Below are positions 54,606 through 63,845 of a stretch of DNA of 64,000 bases, piece by piece. The DNA is taken from assembly GCF_002975175.1 (NCBI RefSeq), contig NZ_PCNZ01000005.1, positions 62,001-126,000 of the forward strand, given 5' to 3'. Origin of the DNA: Bacillus sp. MYb209 (lineage in GTDB: Bacteria; Bacillota; Bacilli; Bacillales; Bacillaceae_G). The position numbers and the translations under genes are program-made. A model generated the notes under the pieces. The model was not told the origin of the DNA, searched no databases, and saw nothing but the letters and a program-made list of their open reading frames with translations. How positions within the stretch are numbered: the stretch's first letter is position 1; each line of letters starts with the position of its first letter.

Positions 54606-55220
54606 TTAACTTGCGTTTTGTACGAATACTCGTTTTAGCTGTTTGCGGAAACGAACGCTCAGCGTGATTACTACAATTACAACTACTCCAAAGATGATTT
54701 TACCGATATTATCTTCCAGTACTCCGAAAATATCATGTAAGTTACCACCTAGCCAGTAGCCACCAATTAAGAAGAATGATACCCAGAATAAAGCACCTGA
54801 ATAAATTGTAATCGCAAAGCGGCGAAACGGTAAGTTAATGATACCTGCAAAGTATCCTGTAAAATGACGTACACCAGGGATGAAGAAGCCAATAAAGATT
54901 AGAAAATATCCATACTTATCGAACCACATTCTCGTTAAATCAATTTTTCTTTGTGTTAAAAATACGTACTTCCCGTATTTTTGAACAAAAGGCATACCAA
55001 GCTTATTCCCTAAAAAATATTGGATCGTCATTCCTACACTTGTCCCAATAAAGGATAAAATAATTAAAATAGGTAAACTTAAATCACCCTTCTGTGCTAA
55101 AAATCCCGCATATGCTAATGTTGGCTCTCCCGGAAACGGAAGTGCAATATATTCTAACAGCAAGCCTACAAGTACTACATAATACCCGTATTGCTGAAAT
55201 AATTCATGAACCCATTCCAT
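54606..55220 (-). CDS. DedA-family membrane protein
   Basis: A 204-residue DedA/SNARE-associated-family protein with re-entrant helices. EYIALPFPGEPTLAYAGFLA and the motif GFFIPGVRHFTGYFAG (FxPGxRxxxxxxAG, about 120-135) are typical. In Bacillus some DedA proteins (UptA) recycle undecaprenyl phosphate across the membrane; which paralogue this is cannot be told. ATG 55220 has GGGGAGATG upstream; the frame to 55292 has no ribosome site. Confidence 0.88.
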   Translation of the reverse strand: MEWVHELFQQYGYYVVLVGLLLEYIALPFPGEPTLAYAGFLAQKGDLSLPILIILSFIGTSVGMTIQYFLGNKLGMPFVQKYGKYVFLTQRKIDLTRMWFDKYGYFLIFIGFFIPGVRHFTGYFAGIINLPFRRFAITIYSGALFWVSFFLIGGYWLGGNLHDIFGVLEDNIGKIIFGVVVIVVITLSVRFRKQLKRVFVQNAS

Positions 55221-55376
55221 GTCATCTCCCCTTTCATTCACGTACAAGTTGTTACTATTATTGTATAAAAAAATTGTCGAAATAACTATCACAATAGCTT
55301 ACATTTTTATTACATTTTTGTAAGGCTCATGCTAAAGTTTTCTGTTCTTTATTTAATTATATAAATTATCGTTTTA

Positions 55377-55431
55377 AAACGGGATGACGCCTATCTATTG
55401 CAATGGCTAGAGATAGATGTCATCCCGTTTT
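55377..55431. other. Orphan long hairpin
   Basis: AAAACGGGATGAC (55377-55389) pairs with GTCATCCCGTTTT (55419-55431), with CTATCT/AGATAG nested within. It looks like a strong bidirectional terminator but no gene ends nearby: the DedA gene starts 157 bp to the left and the next gene starts 194 bp to the right. Could end a small RNA. Confidence 0.65.
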
Positions 55432-55624
55432 CAGCACTCGGAAATCGCCTCATTTTGTTCTCTATAAAAAACCATAACAAACTCATACTAACTTCATATT
55501 AGCTTCATATATGTATTGTAAGATTATATCGGAATTTGTTGAAAAGTTTAATTACTATATTACCTAAACATTAAATTGAATAAATATAAGTCGTTTTCTG
55601 AAATTGAAAAAAGGGAGAATAAGA

Positions 55625-56068
55625 ATGGAAGCTTATAAAATGCATGATTTTATTAATAAAAATGTTGAATCTCATCCAAATGAAACGATTTTTAATTTAC
55701 ACATATGTGAAACAAATGAATTTGACGTAAGTTTAACAAAATCCACAACGCTATCTTTTGTCGTTTCTAAAAAGAATATTAAAATTGTCACGAAAAAATG
55801 GACTAATTCTAATCAAGAAAGCATGATTGGAAAAAGTTATATCATTCCAACGAAAGCGTTTCACTATTTTTTACCTATGATTTCTGAAACAGAAGATGAA
55901 ATGAGTATTCAAGTACAGAGCTTCGGACTACACGGTGAGCTTTTACTAAATGAAAGATTGCTCATTGATAAAAACAACAAACATAATACAAAAATTACTA
56001 CTTTTTTTGAATCACTAAATGAAAACGTACATCAAGCATTACGAGGATTACAAATTCATTGTATGTAA
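55625..56068 (+). CDS. Cytoplasmic protein of unknown function
   Basis: A 147-residue soluble protein without signal or membrane segment. It begins MEAYKMHDFINKNVESHPNE and has SIQVQSFGLHGELLLNERLL near the end. No family recognised. ATG 55625 is 7 bases after GGGAG; the frame reaches back to 55604. It lies 30 bp ahead of the L,D-transpeptidase gene, so they may share a transcript. Confidence 0.6.
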   Translation: MEAYKMHDFINKNVESHPNETIFNLHICETNEFDVSLTKSTTLSFVVSKKNIKIVTKKWTNSNQESMIGKSYIIPTKAFHYFLPMISETEDEMSIQVQSFGLHGELLLNERLLIDKNNKHNTKITTFFESLNENVHQALRGLQIHCM

Positions 56069-56098
56069 TACTACTAAAATAGTAAAAGGAGAATATCA

Positions 56099-56560
56099 AT
56101 GAAAAAATTACTAGTAACTATTATGTTATCGTTAGTTTTTTTAACTGTTCCATATATATCTGCAGAGGCAGCTTCAACTAACGAACAACTTATCGTTGAC
56201 ACGAAATTAAATAAAATGGATTTCTATCAAAATGGAAAGCTTATAAAAAGCTTCACTGTCGCTACTGGCAAAACAGCAACACCTACACCTAAAGGTACTT
56301 TTCAAGTGGTAAACAAAATTAAAAACCGTCCTTATTATACAGGGCGTATTAAAGGCGGCGATCCACGTAATCCACTTGGTGACCGTTGGCTCGGATTAAA
56401 TATGGCAGGAACATACGGAACAACGTATGCGATTCATGGGAATAACAATAATCAAGCGATTGGTAAAGCTACAACACTTGGCTGTATTCGCATGTATAAC
56501 AATGATATACATTGGTTATTTGAACGTATTCACGAACGTGCCACTGTCACTGTAAAATAA
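56099..56560 (+). CDS. L,D-transpeptidase (YkuD family)
   Basis: A 153-residue exported enzyme with a signal peptide ending AEA (about residue 23). The YkuD domain takes up the rest: VDTKLNKMDFYQNGKLIKSF, PTPKGTFQVVNK, the conserved His in YAIHGNNNN (about 120) and catalytic Cys in TTLGCIRMYNNDI (about 137), where SHGC is more common than TLGC. It makes 3-3 or related peptidoglycan crosslinks. ATG 56099 has AAAGGAGAA upstream. Confidence 0.9.
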   Translation: MKKLLVTIMLSLVFLTVPYISAEAASTNEQLIVDTKLNKMDFYQNGKLIKSFTVATGKTATPTPKGTFQVVNKIKNRPYYTGRIKGGDPRNPLGDRWLGLNMAGTYGTTYAIHGNNNNQAIGKATTLGCIRMYNNDIHWLFERIHERATVTVK

Positions 56561-56582
56561 CCTATGAACAAGATTTACATGT

Positions 56583-56611
56583 AGCCAAGAATTTTATATC
56601 TTGGCTTATTT
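56583..56611 (+). terminator. Terminator
   Basis: AGCCAAGA/TCTTGGCT stem and T-rich tail. The 310 bases that follow, up to the response regulator gene, hold no gene or repeat that I see. Confidence 0.78.
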
Positions 56612-56923
56612 TATTTATTCATTTACAGTAGCTAAACAACTCTACTTGCATATATAATGAAAGTAGACTGCACTAAATAGCATAAAAACATTAATAAACA
56701 TAGATATTAAAATTATACAGTTATAATATTTTATAAATTTCACATTGCATACTATAATAGAACTACTGTGATCCTGAAATATTCAGTCCAATAAACAATT
56801 CCCCTTGCTACTTTTATGATTATTTTATAGCGGGGGCTTATTATATGTATATACAACCTGAGTCATCCGAAAAATGATGAATTCGAATATTGCAGTAAAA
56901 AGCGTTATTTAGGAGGTGTTACT

Positions 56924-57589
56924 ATGACGCATATACTGGTGATTGAAGACAACCCAGATATACAAGAACTTATTCGTGAATTTTTAACTGCCCAAAATTT
57001 TACCGTTGATGTAGTTGGCGCTGGAACGGAGGGTATTCTTCTTTTCCAAAAAAACTCATACGACCTTGTCCTCCTTGATGTAATGTTACCAGATATAGAT
57101 GGTTATAGTATTTGTAAAATTATGCGAGGACAGTCTGATGTACCAATCATTATGTTAACAGGCTTACATAATGAAGAGAGTGAAATTAAAGGGTTTGAGT
57201 TGGGCGTTGATGACTATATTACGAAACCGTTCCATTACACGGTATTTATTAAACGCGTAGAAGCTGTATTAAGAAGGACAACAACGAAGGAAGCCGAAAC
57301 TGCAACTATACTACAATTCCATGAATTGATGTTAAATTCCACAGCATATGCAGCTTATGTTCATGGTAATCAAATTGAACTAACAACTAAAGAATTTGAG
57401 ATTATATATACGTTGTTACAAAATCGAGGAAAAGTATTATCAAGAAGTGATTTGTTAAATAAGGTATGGGGCTATGAACATTATGGTGATGTAAGAGTTA
57501 TAGATACACATATTAAAAATTTAAGGAAAAAATTAGGGATTACTTATATTAAAACGGTGAAAGGCATTGGCTACAAAATCGAAGCATAG
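56924..57589 (+). CDS. OmpR-family response regulator
   Basis: A 221-residue two-component regulator. Receiver domain 1-115 with acidic pair ED at 8-9, phospho-acceptor Asp52 in VLLDVMLPDIDG, Thr in IIMLTGL and Lys in YITKPFHY; C-terminal OmpR winged helix (about 125-220) with ELTTKEFEIIYTLLQNRGKV and YIKTVKGIGYKIE. ATG 56924 has AGGAGGTG upstream. The kinase gene overlaps by 23 bases. Confidence 0.95.
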   Translation: MTHILVIEDNPDIQELIREFLTAQNFTVDVVGAGTEGILLFQKNSYDLVLLDVMLPDIDGYSICKIMRGQSDVPIIMLTGLHNEESEIKGFELGVDDYITKPFHYTVFIKRVEAVLRRTTTKEAETATILQFHELMLNSTAYAAYVHGNQIELTTKEFEIIYTLLQNRGKVLSRSDLLNKVWGYEHYGDVRVIDTHIKNLRKKLGITYIKTVKGIGYKIEA

Positions 57590-59009
57590 CAAGGATAACA
57601 TCACCAAAAATATTTTCATCAAAACCCTATTGTTTTGTGTTCTTTTATCAATTTGTTTTTATCAAATCATTTATTTTCTAGCTTTAAACTATGATAAAGG
57701 GCATTATGCGAAAAACCCTGAAACTCAAACTGCAGAACATGCGGATTCAGTTCCGAAAAACGAACAAAATAAAAGAGAACGGAATAAAGTTGTTTCAGAG
57801 AGTAGCATCTCAAATTTCCAGTCATCTATTATAGATTTCAAAACACTCTCTACTGCTATTAATCATCTTTTGCAACCTAGCCAAACTACAAAAGCAAAAG
57901 AAAATATAGCACATCTTTCGGAGGAAAGTAACAAAACTGAATCACATACTAAAGCGGAACAAACAGCCGCTAACACTGATTCCTTACATACACAAAATAC
58001 AGCAAAGAAAACAAACGAAACACATGATAATCCTAGTTTAGCAGATGCCTTGCAACAATTAGCTCCAAATATTGGTGCAACAATGCTTGTATTATCTCTG
58101 CTCGGTTCTTTAGTTTATGCCAAACTAATTGCCAAACCTTTTCAATATATGAGTGATACTTTAAAAGATATTATAAATCTGGACTTTTCAGATCAACAAT
58201 CACCTAACAAAAATACAGATCAAACAGATTTTAATTTGCAAGTAGCCGCTTCACAAGTCCCAACCATTGTGAAGAATCTACATGAAACAAATAAAGATTT
58301 AAGAAATGAGCTCAAGAAAGAACAACAATTAGAACAATCTCGCAAAGAATTTATGTCTATGGTATCCCATGAATTAAAAACACCTATCGCAGCCGTTATG
58401 GGACAAATAGATGGCATGATTCACGGAATCGGTGCTTACAAAGATAGAGATAAATACTTAAAACGTTCCTACGAGATGATGCAAGATATTAACGTATTAA
58501 CGGAAAAGATATCAGAATTATCCAAAATACAAAATCCTCAATTCAAACCGAATTTAGAAGTTATTTCACTATCTAACATCATTGAGGACGTTATGAAGAA
58601 AGTAGATTATTTTATATCAGTAAAGCAATTAAATGTTCAATCTAATATTAAACAAGACGTACAAATTTTAGCTGATCCTAAATTTATTCAAACTGCTATT
58701 TTTAATATTATTTCAAATGCAATTCACTATACAATCGATCGTCAGCATGTATATATAAAGCTTTATGAAAAACCAAACGGTTACGCATTAGAAGTATTAA
58801 ATACAGGTTCACAAATTGATGAGGACAAACTCGCTCATTTATTTGAGCCTTTCTATCGCGCTAATCCTGGAAACAACGGTTTAGTACAAGGTAGCGGTCT
58901 TGGATTATATATTGTAAAACAAATACTAGATAAACATCAGTTTCCTTATGGAATACAAAACACACCTCAAGGTGTAAAATGCTCAATTGTCTTTCCAAAA
59001 ACAATGTAA
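57567..59009 (+). CDS. Sensor histidine kinase
   Basis: A 480-residue kinase partner of the response regulator. Two membrane helices (about 14-38 and 165-190) enclose a long extracytoplasmic part that is low-complexity and rich in Lys, Asn, Ser, Thr, Glu and Gln, with no recognisable ligand fold. The cytosolic part has HisKA with SMVSHELKTPIAA (His about 271) and HATPase with NIISNAIHYT and GSGLGLYIVKQI. The start is TTG 57567, inside the regulator gene, behind GGTGAAAGG; there is no later ATG before the first helix. Signal unknown. Confidence 0.9.
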   Translation: MATKSKHSKDNITKNIFIKTLLFCVLLSICFYQIIYFLALNYDKGHYAKNPETQTAEHADSVPKNEQNKRERNKVVSESSISNFQSSIIDFKTLSTAINHLLQPSQTTKAKENIAHLSEESNKTESHTKAEQTAANTDSLHTQNTAKKTNETHDNPSLADALQQLAPNIGATMLVLSLLGSLVYAKLIAKPFQYMSDTLKDIINLDFSDQQSPNKNTDQTDFNLQVAASQVPTIVKNLHETNKDLRNELKKEQQLEQSRKEFMSMVSHELKTPIAAVMGQIDGMIHGIGAYKDRDKYLKRSYEMMQDINVLTEKISELSKIQNPQFKPNLEVISLSNIIEDVMKKVDYFISVKQLNVQSNIKQDVQILADPKFIQTAIFNIISNAIHYTIDRQHVYIKLYEKPNGYALEVLNTGSQIDEDKLAHLFEPFYRANPGNNGLVQGSGLGLYIVKQILDKHQFPYGIQNTPQGVKCSIVFPKTM

Positions 59010-59090
59010 ACTACTACTATAATTTCATACCCCAAACTCATACTTCGTATGAGTGGCGGAATTTTGTAGAGTCTCTGACTCTGTTTCGTT

Positions 59091-59126
59091 CGCCCGTTGT
59101 CCTTATTAGGATAACGGGCGTTTTTT
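59091..59126 (+). terminator. Terminator of the two-component operon
   Basis: CGCCCGTTGTCCT/AGGATAACGGGCG then TTTTTT; the T run leads straight into a bcr1 target site. Confidence 0.9.
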
Positions 59127-59127
59127 A

Positions 59128-59259
59128 TTTATCCCGCTATTTGCCGGGCAGTAAAACTCCCACCTCAAAATTCGGCTGGAGCAAAGAAGTTAGGTGGGAG
59201 TCGGGCTGATAATCAGTGGGGGATGAACAAAACCCCCACTGATTAAAGTTTCACTTTAT
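59128..59259 (-). mobile_element. bcr1-type repeat with perfect TTTAT duplication
   Basis: Element 59133-59254, opposite to the other full copies: starts CCCGCTATTTGCCGGGCAG and ends TTAAAGTTTCAC. TTTAT occurs at 59128-59132 and 59255-59259. Internal stems are CCCACCT/AGGTGGG and CAGTGGGGG/CCCCCACTG. It fills the whole gap between the kinase terminator and the ribosome site of the transporter gene at 59276. Confidence 0.88.
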
Positions 59260-59275
59260 ATAAGGAGGTTTTCAC

Positions 59276-60166
59276 ATGGAGAAATTTAAGTATTCATTAC
59301 TAGTTTTATTCGGCGCTTGTAGCTACGGCGTACTTTCAACTATTTTTAAACTCGGATTCATCGACGGATTTTCAGCACACCAACTACTAGGAGGACAATA
59401 TGTCTTCGGATGGATTGGACTACTTTTACTCGTTCTTTTCTTTTCACGTCATAAAGTATCAAAAAAACAATTCTTTTCGTTACTAATAGTCGGCACAACA
59501 ATGAGTATGACAGGTATTTTCTATGCTATTTCTGTAGAAGAGCTGCCAGCCTCTATCGCTGTCGTTTTACTCTTTCAGTTCACTTGGATTGGTGTAGTCA
59601 TCGAAGCGATTGCGAATCGAACATTCCCAAGCCGTGAAAAAGTTATATCTATTATTATTTTATTTACTGGTACATTGTTTGCTGGTGGAGTATTTGAAGG
59701 TCTTGGACAAAACTTTTCTACGAAAGGTATTATTTTTGGACTATTAGCTGCCGTCTCTTTCTCATTCTATGTATTTGTAAGCGGGCGCGTTGCTACAGAT
59801 GTTCCGCCTTATACGAAAAGCTTTCTTATGACAACGAGTGCTACTCTTATTGTATGCTTATTTTTCCCGCCTACCTTTTTAACAGATGGTGCCTTACAAA
59901 CAGGCCTATGGAAATATGCTTTCTTCCTTGGATTGTTCGGGGTTATTATACCTGTCATTTGTTTTTCAATTGGGGTACCAAAAGTCGGAACGGGACTTGG
60001 TACAATATTAGGTGCAGCTGAATTACCAACAGCAATTATCGCTTCCATTACACTCGTTCATGAAGTTGTATCACCTATGCAGTGGCTTGGTATTATTTTT
60101 ATATTGTTTGGTATTTTCACACCACAACTGCTTACAGCTAGGAAAGGAAAAGAGCATAATGCGTGA
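59276..60166 (+). CDS. EamA/DMT-family transporter
   Basis: A 296-residue transporter with ten membrane helices in two EamA repeats (GACSYGVLSTIFKLGFIDGF at the start of the first, GLLAAVSFSFYVFVSGRVAT at the start of the second). This drug/metabolite family exports amino acids, nucleosides or other metabolites; substrate unknown. ATG 59276 has AAGGAGG upstream. Its upstream region is entirely a bcr1 element. Confidence 0.85.
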   Translation: MEKFKYSLLVLFGACSYGVLSTIFKLGFIDGFSAHQLLGGQYVFGWIGLLLLVLFFSRHKVSKKQFFSLLIVGTTMSMTGIFYAISVEELPASIAVVLLFQFTWIGVVIEAIANRTFPSREKVISIIILFTGTLFAGGVFEGLGQNFSTKGIIFGLLAAVSFSFYVFVSGRVATDVPPYTKSFLMTTSATLIVCLFFPPTFLTDGALQTGLWKYAFFLGLFGVIIPVICFSIGVPKVGTGLGTILGAAELPTAIIASITLVHEVVSPMQWLGIIFILFGIFTPQLLTARKGKEHNA

Positions 60167-60249
60167 AAATTAGATACTTGTACAAAAATGCAAATGAAGT
60201 TAAAATACGGTATATATTTTAAAATAAGTAAATCTATTTGGAGGTATAA

Positions 60250-60504
60250 ATGACTATTTTAAGCATAGCGTGGTTTGCTATTATGTGTATCTTCTTCCTA
60301 ATAAGATATATGAAAGAAAAGAAATTTTACGACTTGCTCCTCATTCCCATTTGCATATATGCAGGAGCAGTGAAAACTCCATTAGCAGAGTACTTAAACT
60401 TTAATACTACATTCAAGATAACATATGATATTGCAGCTATTATTCTCGTAATCCTTGCTGTACTTTTCTTTTTAAAAGATAAAAAAGAGAATCCTACTGC
60501 ATAA
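60250..60504 (+). CDS. Small membrane protein of unknown function
   Basis: An 84-residue protein with three hydrophobic segments (LSIAWFAIMCIFFLIRYM, LLLIPICIYAGAV, DIAAIILVILAVLFFL) and a lysine-rich end. ATG 60250 has GGAGGT upstream. No family recognised. It may be transcribed with the transporter gene 84 bp upstream. Confidence 0.62.
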   Translation: MTILSIAWFAIMCIFFLIRYMKEKKFYDLLLIPICIYAGAVKTPLAEYLNFNTTFKITYDIAAIILVILAVLFFLKDKKENPTA

Positions 60505-60507
60505 CTA

Positions 60508-60538
60508 AAGACCTTTCATTTATTTGAAAGGTCTTTTC
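60508..60538 (+). terminator. Terminator
   Basis: AAAGACCTTTCA/TGAAAGGTCTTT stem between the small membrane gene and the converging metG2. Confidence 0.82.
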
Positions 60539-60546
60539 CTTATATT

Positions 60547-62181
60547 TCACTTTACCGCTCCATATAACTTCTCTACCTCATGTTCAATTTGTTTTACATC
60601 GATTCGCTCAAATAATGGCCGCACATTATCAATTCGGTTTGGCAACGTATTTTGAGGTTCCCAATTTACTTTAACACTCGATAATGTATTTCTAACTCTT
60701 TCACTTGAAAACGGTAAAAATGGTTCAAGCAGTTGTGCAAAATTAGCGATAAGATAAACACAGTTACAAATCGTTTCTTCACATGAAACTGGGTCGTCTT
60801 CTCTTTGTTTCCAAGGCTGCTTTTCATCAAAGTATTTATTTGCAAAGCGTACTGCATCAAATATTGTTTCTAATGCCACCTTAAATTTAGTTTGTTCAAT
60901 TGTTTCTCCTACACCTTTATATAATCCTTCTACCTTATCTCTCAGCTCCATATTAATATTTGCTTTTGGCACAATGCCATCATAATACTTTTCAATGAAC
61001 TTCAACGTCCGATTCACAAAATTCCCGTATGCGCCTAATAGTTCACTATTATGACTGTAAATGAATTCACGCCATGAAAAATCAGTATCACGATTTTCTG
61101 GTGCATTTACTGTTAAAAAGTAACGAATAGAATCTGGATTATAGCGTTCCAATATATCAGGTACCCATACTGCCCAGTTTTTACTTGTCGATAACTTTCT
61201 TTTTTCTACTGTTAAATACTCATTCGAAACGATATGACGCGGGATCGCTTCTTCTCCTATTCCAAGTAATACCGCTGGCCAAATGATTGAATGAAACGGA
61301 ATATTATCCTTACCATGTACATAATATGTTTTCGCATCTCTATCCCAAAACTCTTGATCAGCTTTCTCTGTTTCTTCAGCCCAGTGTTTACTCGCTGAAT
61401 AATATCCTGTCACAGCTTCAATCCATACGTAAATTTTCTTATCTTCATATCCTGCCACTGGAATTGGTACCCCGATTGGTAAATCACGTGACACTGCCCT
61501 ATCTTGTAATCCTTCCTTTAAATATCTCTCTGTTAATTGAATTGCATTGTCGCGCCATGTTCCTTTCTGCTTTGCAATTTCTACAACCTCTTTAATTTGC
61601 TGCTGAAATTTATGCAATGCAAAATAGAAATGCTCTGTTTCCTGTACTGATGGCGTACTACCGCATAACTTACATTTCTTTTCTAACAAATCGAGTGGAT
61701 CTAAAATAGCGGAACAAGCATCACATTGATCACCCCTCGCCCCTTCATGACAATGTGGACAAATACCTTCTACATATCGATCCGGTAAAAATTGCGTACA
61801 CGTTTCGCAATAAGCTTGTTCAACTACTTTTTTATAAATATAACCTTCTTCTAATAGTCGCAAAAAGACTTTTTGAACAGTTTCATGATGGTGCTCACTA
61901 TCTGTACGTGTATAGCAATCATACGTAAAACCAAGATTATGAAAACATCGCTGGAATTCTTCATGATATTGATCAGCTATTTTCTTTACTGTAACCCCTT
62001 CTTGTTTTGCTCTAATTGCAATTGGCGTTCCATTACAATCGCTTCCTGAAACATACAACACTCTCTCACCTTTTGCCCGATAATAACGTGCTAAAATATC
62101 TCCTGGCAACAAACTAGCAATATGCCCAAGATGTAACGAACCATTTGCATACGGCCAAGCGCCTCCAATAAAAATACTCAT
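60547..62181 (-). CDS. metG2: Methionyl-tRNA synthetase, second type
   Basis: A 544-residue class I synthetase. It has the HIGH-type motif SLHLGHIAS (about 15), a zinc insertion with four Cys pairs (CETC, CPHC, CDAC, CKLC, about 125-175) and the KMSKS-type loop KLSTSKN (about 335). It ends after the anticodon domain and lacks the C-terminal tRNA-binding dimer domain of the main Bacillus enzyme, so it is probably the second MetRS found in the B. cereus group. ATG 62181 has AAAGGAGGAA upstream. A Met-specifier T-box controls it. Confidence 0.93.
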   Translation of the reverse strand: MSIFIGGAWPYANGSLHLGHIASLLPGDILARYYRAKGERVLYVSGSDCNGTPIAIRAKQEGVTVKKIADQYHEEFQRCFHNLGFTYDCYTRTDSEHHHETVQKVFLRLLEEGYIYKKVVEQAYCETCTQFLPDRYVEGICPHCHEGARGDQCDACSAILDPLDLLEKKCKLCGSTPSVQETEHFYFALHKFQQQIKEVVEIAKQKGTWRDNAIQLTERYLKEGLQDRAVSRDLPIGVPIPVAGYEDKKIYVWIEAVTGYYSASKHWAEETEKADQEFWDRDAKTYYVHGKDNIPFHSIIWPAVLLGIGEEAIPRHIVSNEYLTVEKRKLSTSKNWAVWVPDILERYNPDSIRYFLTVNAPENRDTDFSWREFIYSHNSELLGAYGNFVNRTLKFIEKYYDGIVPKANINMELRDKVEGLYKGVGETIEQTKFKVALETIFDAVRFANKYFDEKQPWKQREDDPVSCEETICNCVYLIANFAQLLEPFLPFSSERVRNTLSSVKVNWEPQNTLPNRIDNVRPLFERIDVKQIEHEVEKLYGAVK

Positions 62182-62204
62182 CTTACATTCCTCCTTTAAA
62201 ATAT

Positions 62205-62470
62205 AAAAAGCCCCGCCCCTATCTTAAAAAAGATAAGGGCGGGGCTGTATAAACAGTCGCGGTACCACCTTATTTCGTCAGTCATTCACATAACTAACCT
62301 TAACAAGTACGGAGCTATATGCTCTTATACTGTGGTTTTGATAACGAGTACCAACTCTCGTCGCCGCCTACTATTATCATTTGATAAGTTCAGGACGAAG
62401 CTCAAAGGCCATTGTTCAAATGAATATTCTTGCTTCTTCTCAGCTACCGAAGCTCTCTGGAAAGAATGTT
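62205..62470 (-). ncRNA. T-box riboswitch, Met specifier
   Basis: Minus-strand leader with T-box motif AAGGTGGTACCGCG (about 62257-62270) and a strong terminator GCCCCGCCC/GGGCGGGGC (62205-62246). The specifier loop ACAATGGCCTTTGAGC places ATG (plus-strand 62410-62412) before the conserved purine. Binding of uncharged tRNA(Met) should favour the antiterminator. Confidence 0.95.
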
Positions 62471-62612
62471 TTCATTCTACTTTTCCTTTTCAACGCTTTT
62501 ATGTATAACACGTATTGTACGACTTAATAACAGAAAAATCAAACTTTTTAAAAAAACAGGAAATCCTACTCAATCACCGAATAACTATATGTTCACAAAA
62601 GGAGTGATAAAA

Positions 62613-63431
62613 TTGAATCAAAAGCAACTAAGCACGATAAATGAAAAAAGCTGGAACGCAGCTGCTTATGAAGCTTGGACAAATCGCCACGGGGCGCCAG
62701 AGGATTATGCGAAAAAGCTCATGGAAGATCCAATACGCGAGGTAGATCATTATTTACCCTACATACAATCTCCAAAAGGAAAGCGTATTATTAATTTACT
62801 CGGATCAAAAGGCAATAAAGCAGTTGCTCTTGCCCTTTTAGGAGCCGATGTAACAGTTGTAGACATTTCAGCAAGTAATGCGAAATATGCCAATGAACTA
62901 GCAGAGGCTGCTGGAGTCTCTATTCAATATATCATTTCCGATGTACTAGATTTAAATCTATCCCAATCATTTGATATCGTGTTACTGGAACTTGGCGTGC
63001 TCCATTACTTTTTAGACTTAAAGCCACTCTTTCATATAATCTCTCACTTACTAAAACAAGATGGGACATTTATACTGCGTGACTATCATCCCGTTTATAC
63101 AAAATTATTAGGAATAGATCATCCATCATTTCGAGCAAATGGAAATTATTTCGATGAGAAACTTATTGAAGATGACGTAGCTTATAGTATTCTCCTTACG
63201 GAATCACAGAAAGAAGCCTTACCAAGAACAAAAATTCGGCGCTGGACACTAGGAGAAATTATTACAGCAATGGCGGAAACAAATTTCAAGGTTGAAAAAT
63301 TGATTGAAGAACACGGATCTCATCAAAAATGGGTCTTCCCTTCTACTGCACCCGAAGGAACTGAAGAGCGTATACCCGCTCTATATACATTAATTGCGAC
63401 AACATGCAAAAAAGGATCCCTTCACGGATAG
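62613..63431 (+). CDS. SAM-dependent methyltransferase
   Basis: A 272-residue class I methyltransferase. The SAM fold shows IINLLGSKGNKAVALALLGA (motif I, about 60-80), VTVVDIS (acidic end of strand 2, about 85), QYIISDVLDL and FDIVLLELGVLHYF (about 118-131), followed by GTFILRDYHP. The substrate is unknown. The start is TTG 62613, 6 bases after AAAGGAGTGA; ATG 62589 and the frame to 62430, across the T-box promoter region, are less likely. Confidence 0.85.
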   Translation: MNQKQLSTINEKSWNAAAYEAWTNRHGAPEDYAKKLMEDPIREVDHYLPYIQSPKGKRIINLLGSKGNKAVALALLGADVTVVDISASNAKYANELAEAAGVSIQYIISDVLDLNLSQSFDIVLLELGVLHYFLDLKPLFHIISHLLKQDGTFILRDYHPVYTKLLGIDHPSFRANGNYFDEKLIEDDVAYSILLTESQKEALPRTKIRRWTLGEIITAMAETNFKVEKLIEEHGSHQKWVFPSTAPEGTEERIPALYTLIATTCKKGSLHG

Positions 63432-63445
63432 GATCCTTTTTTTGC
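63407..63445 (+). terminator. Terminator
   Basis: GCAAAAAAGGATCC/GGATCCTTTTTTTGC hairpin; its left arm lies within the last codons of the methyltransferase gene. Confidence 0.88.
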
Positions 63446-63581
63446 ATGCTTACGCATATAAGTTGAGGTTGGAGATTACCATAATTCTGTAGAATAGGAC
63501 ACAAGATATTTCAACATTCATCTCTGACTCACGTCGTCAAAAAGGGGTATGACCAACATAACGAAGAGTAATGTTTTAGTT

Positions 63582-63601
63582 GATAGTGATAATCGTTATC
63601 A
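63582..63601. promoter_or_regulatory. Fur box
   Basis: GATAGTGATAATCGTTATC matches the classic 19-bp Fur consensus at 17 of 19 positions and contains the 7-1-7 motif TGATAATCGTTATCA (63587-63601). No gene starts next to it: the nearest is at 63846 on the plus strand. The rest of the 63446-63845 gap has nothing else that I can identify. Confidence 0.78.
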
Positions 63602-63845
63602 ACTAATTAGAAGTATACAGGATGTCATTTCAAATTACAATAGCCTTTCTGGTTTTTATTTATGAATTTTTTGATATAAAAATGTATACATTTTAAGAAC
63701 ATTTACTCATATCAATTTGCCTCCTTCCGTTATCTGCTATAATTTTCACTGAACAGATTAATAACTTCATAATAATGTTTTTATTAATTCCGTTTTTATA
63801 TTTATAAATTATAATAAATAGTTCTTTAAAAAAGGTAGGGTAACG

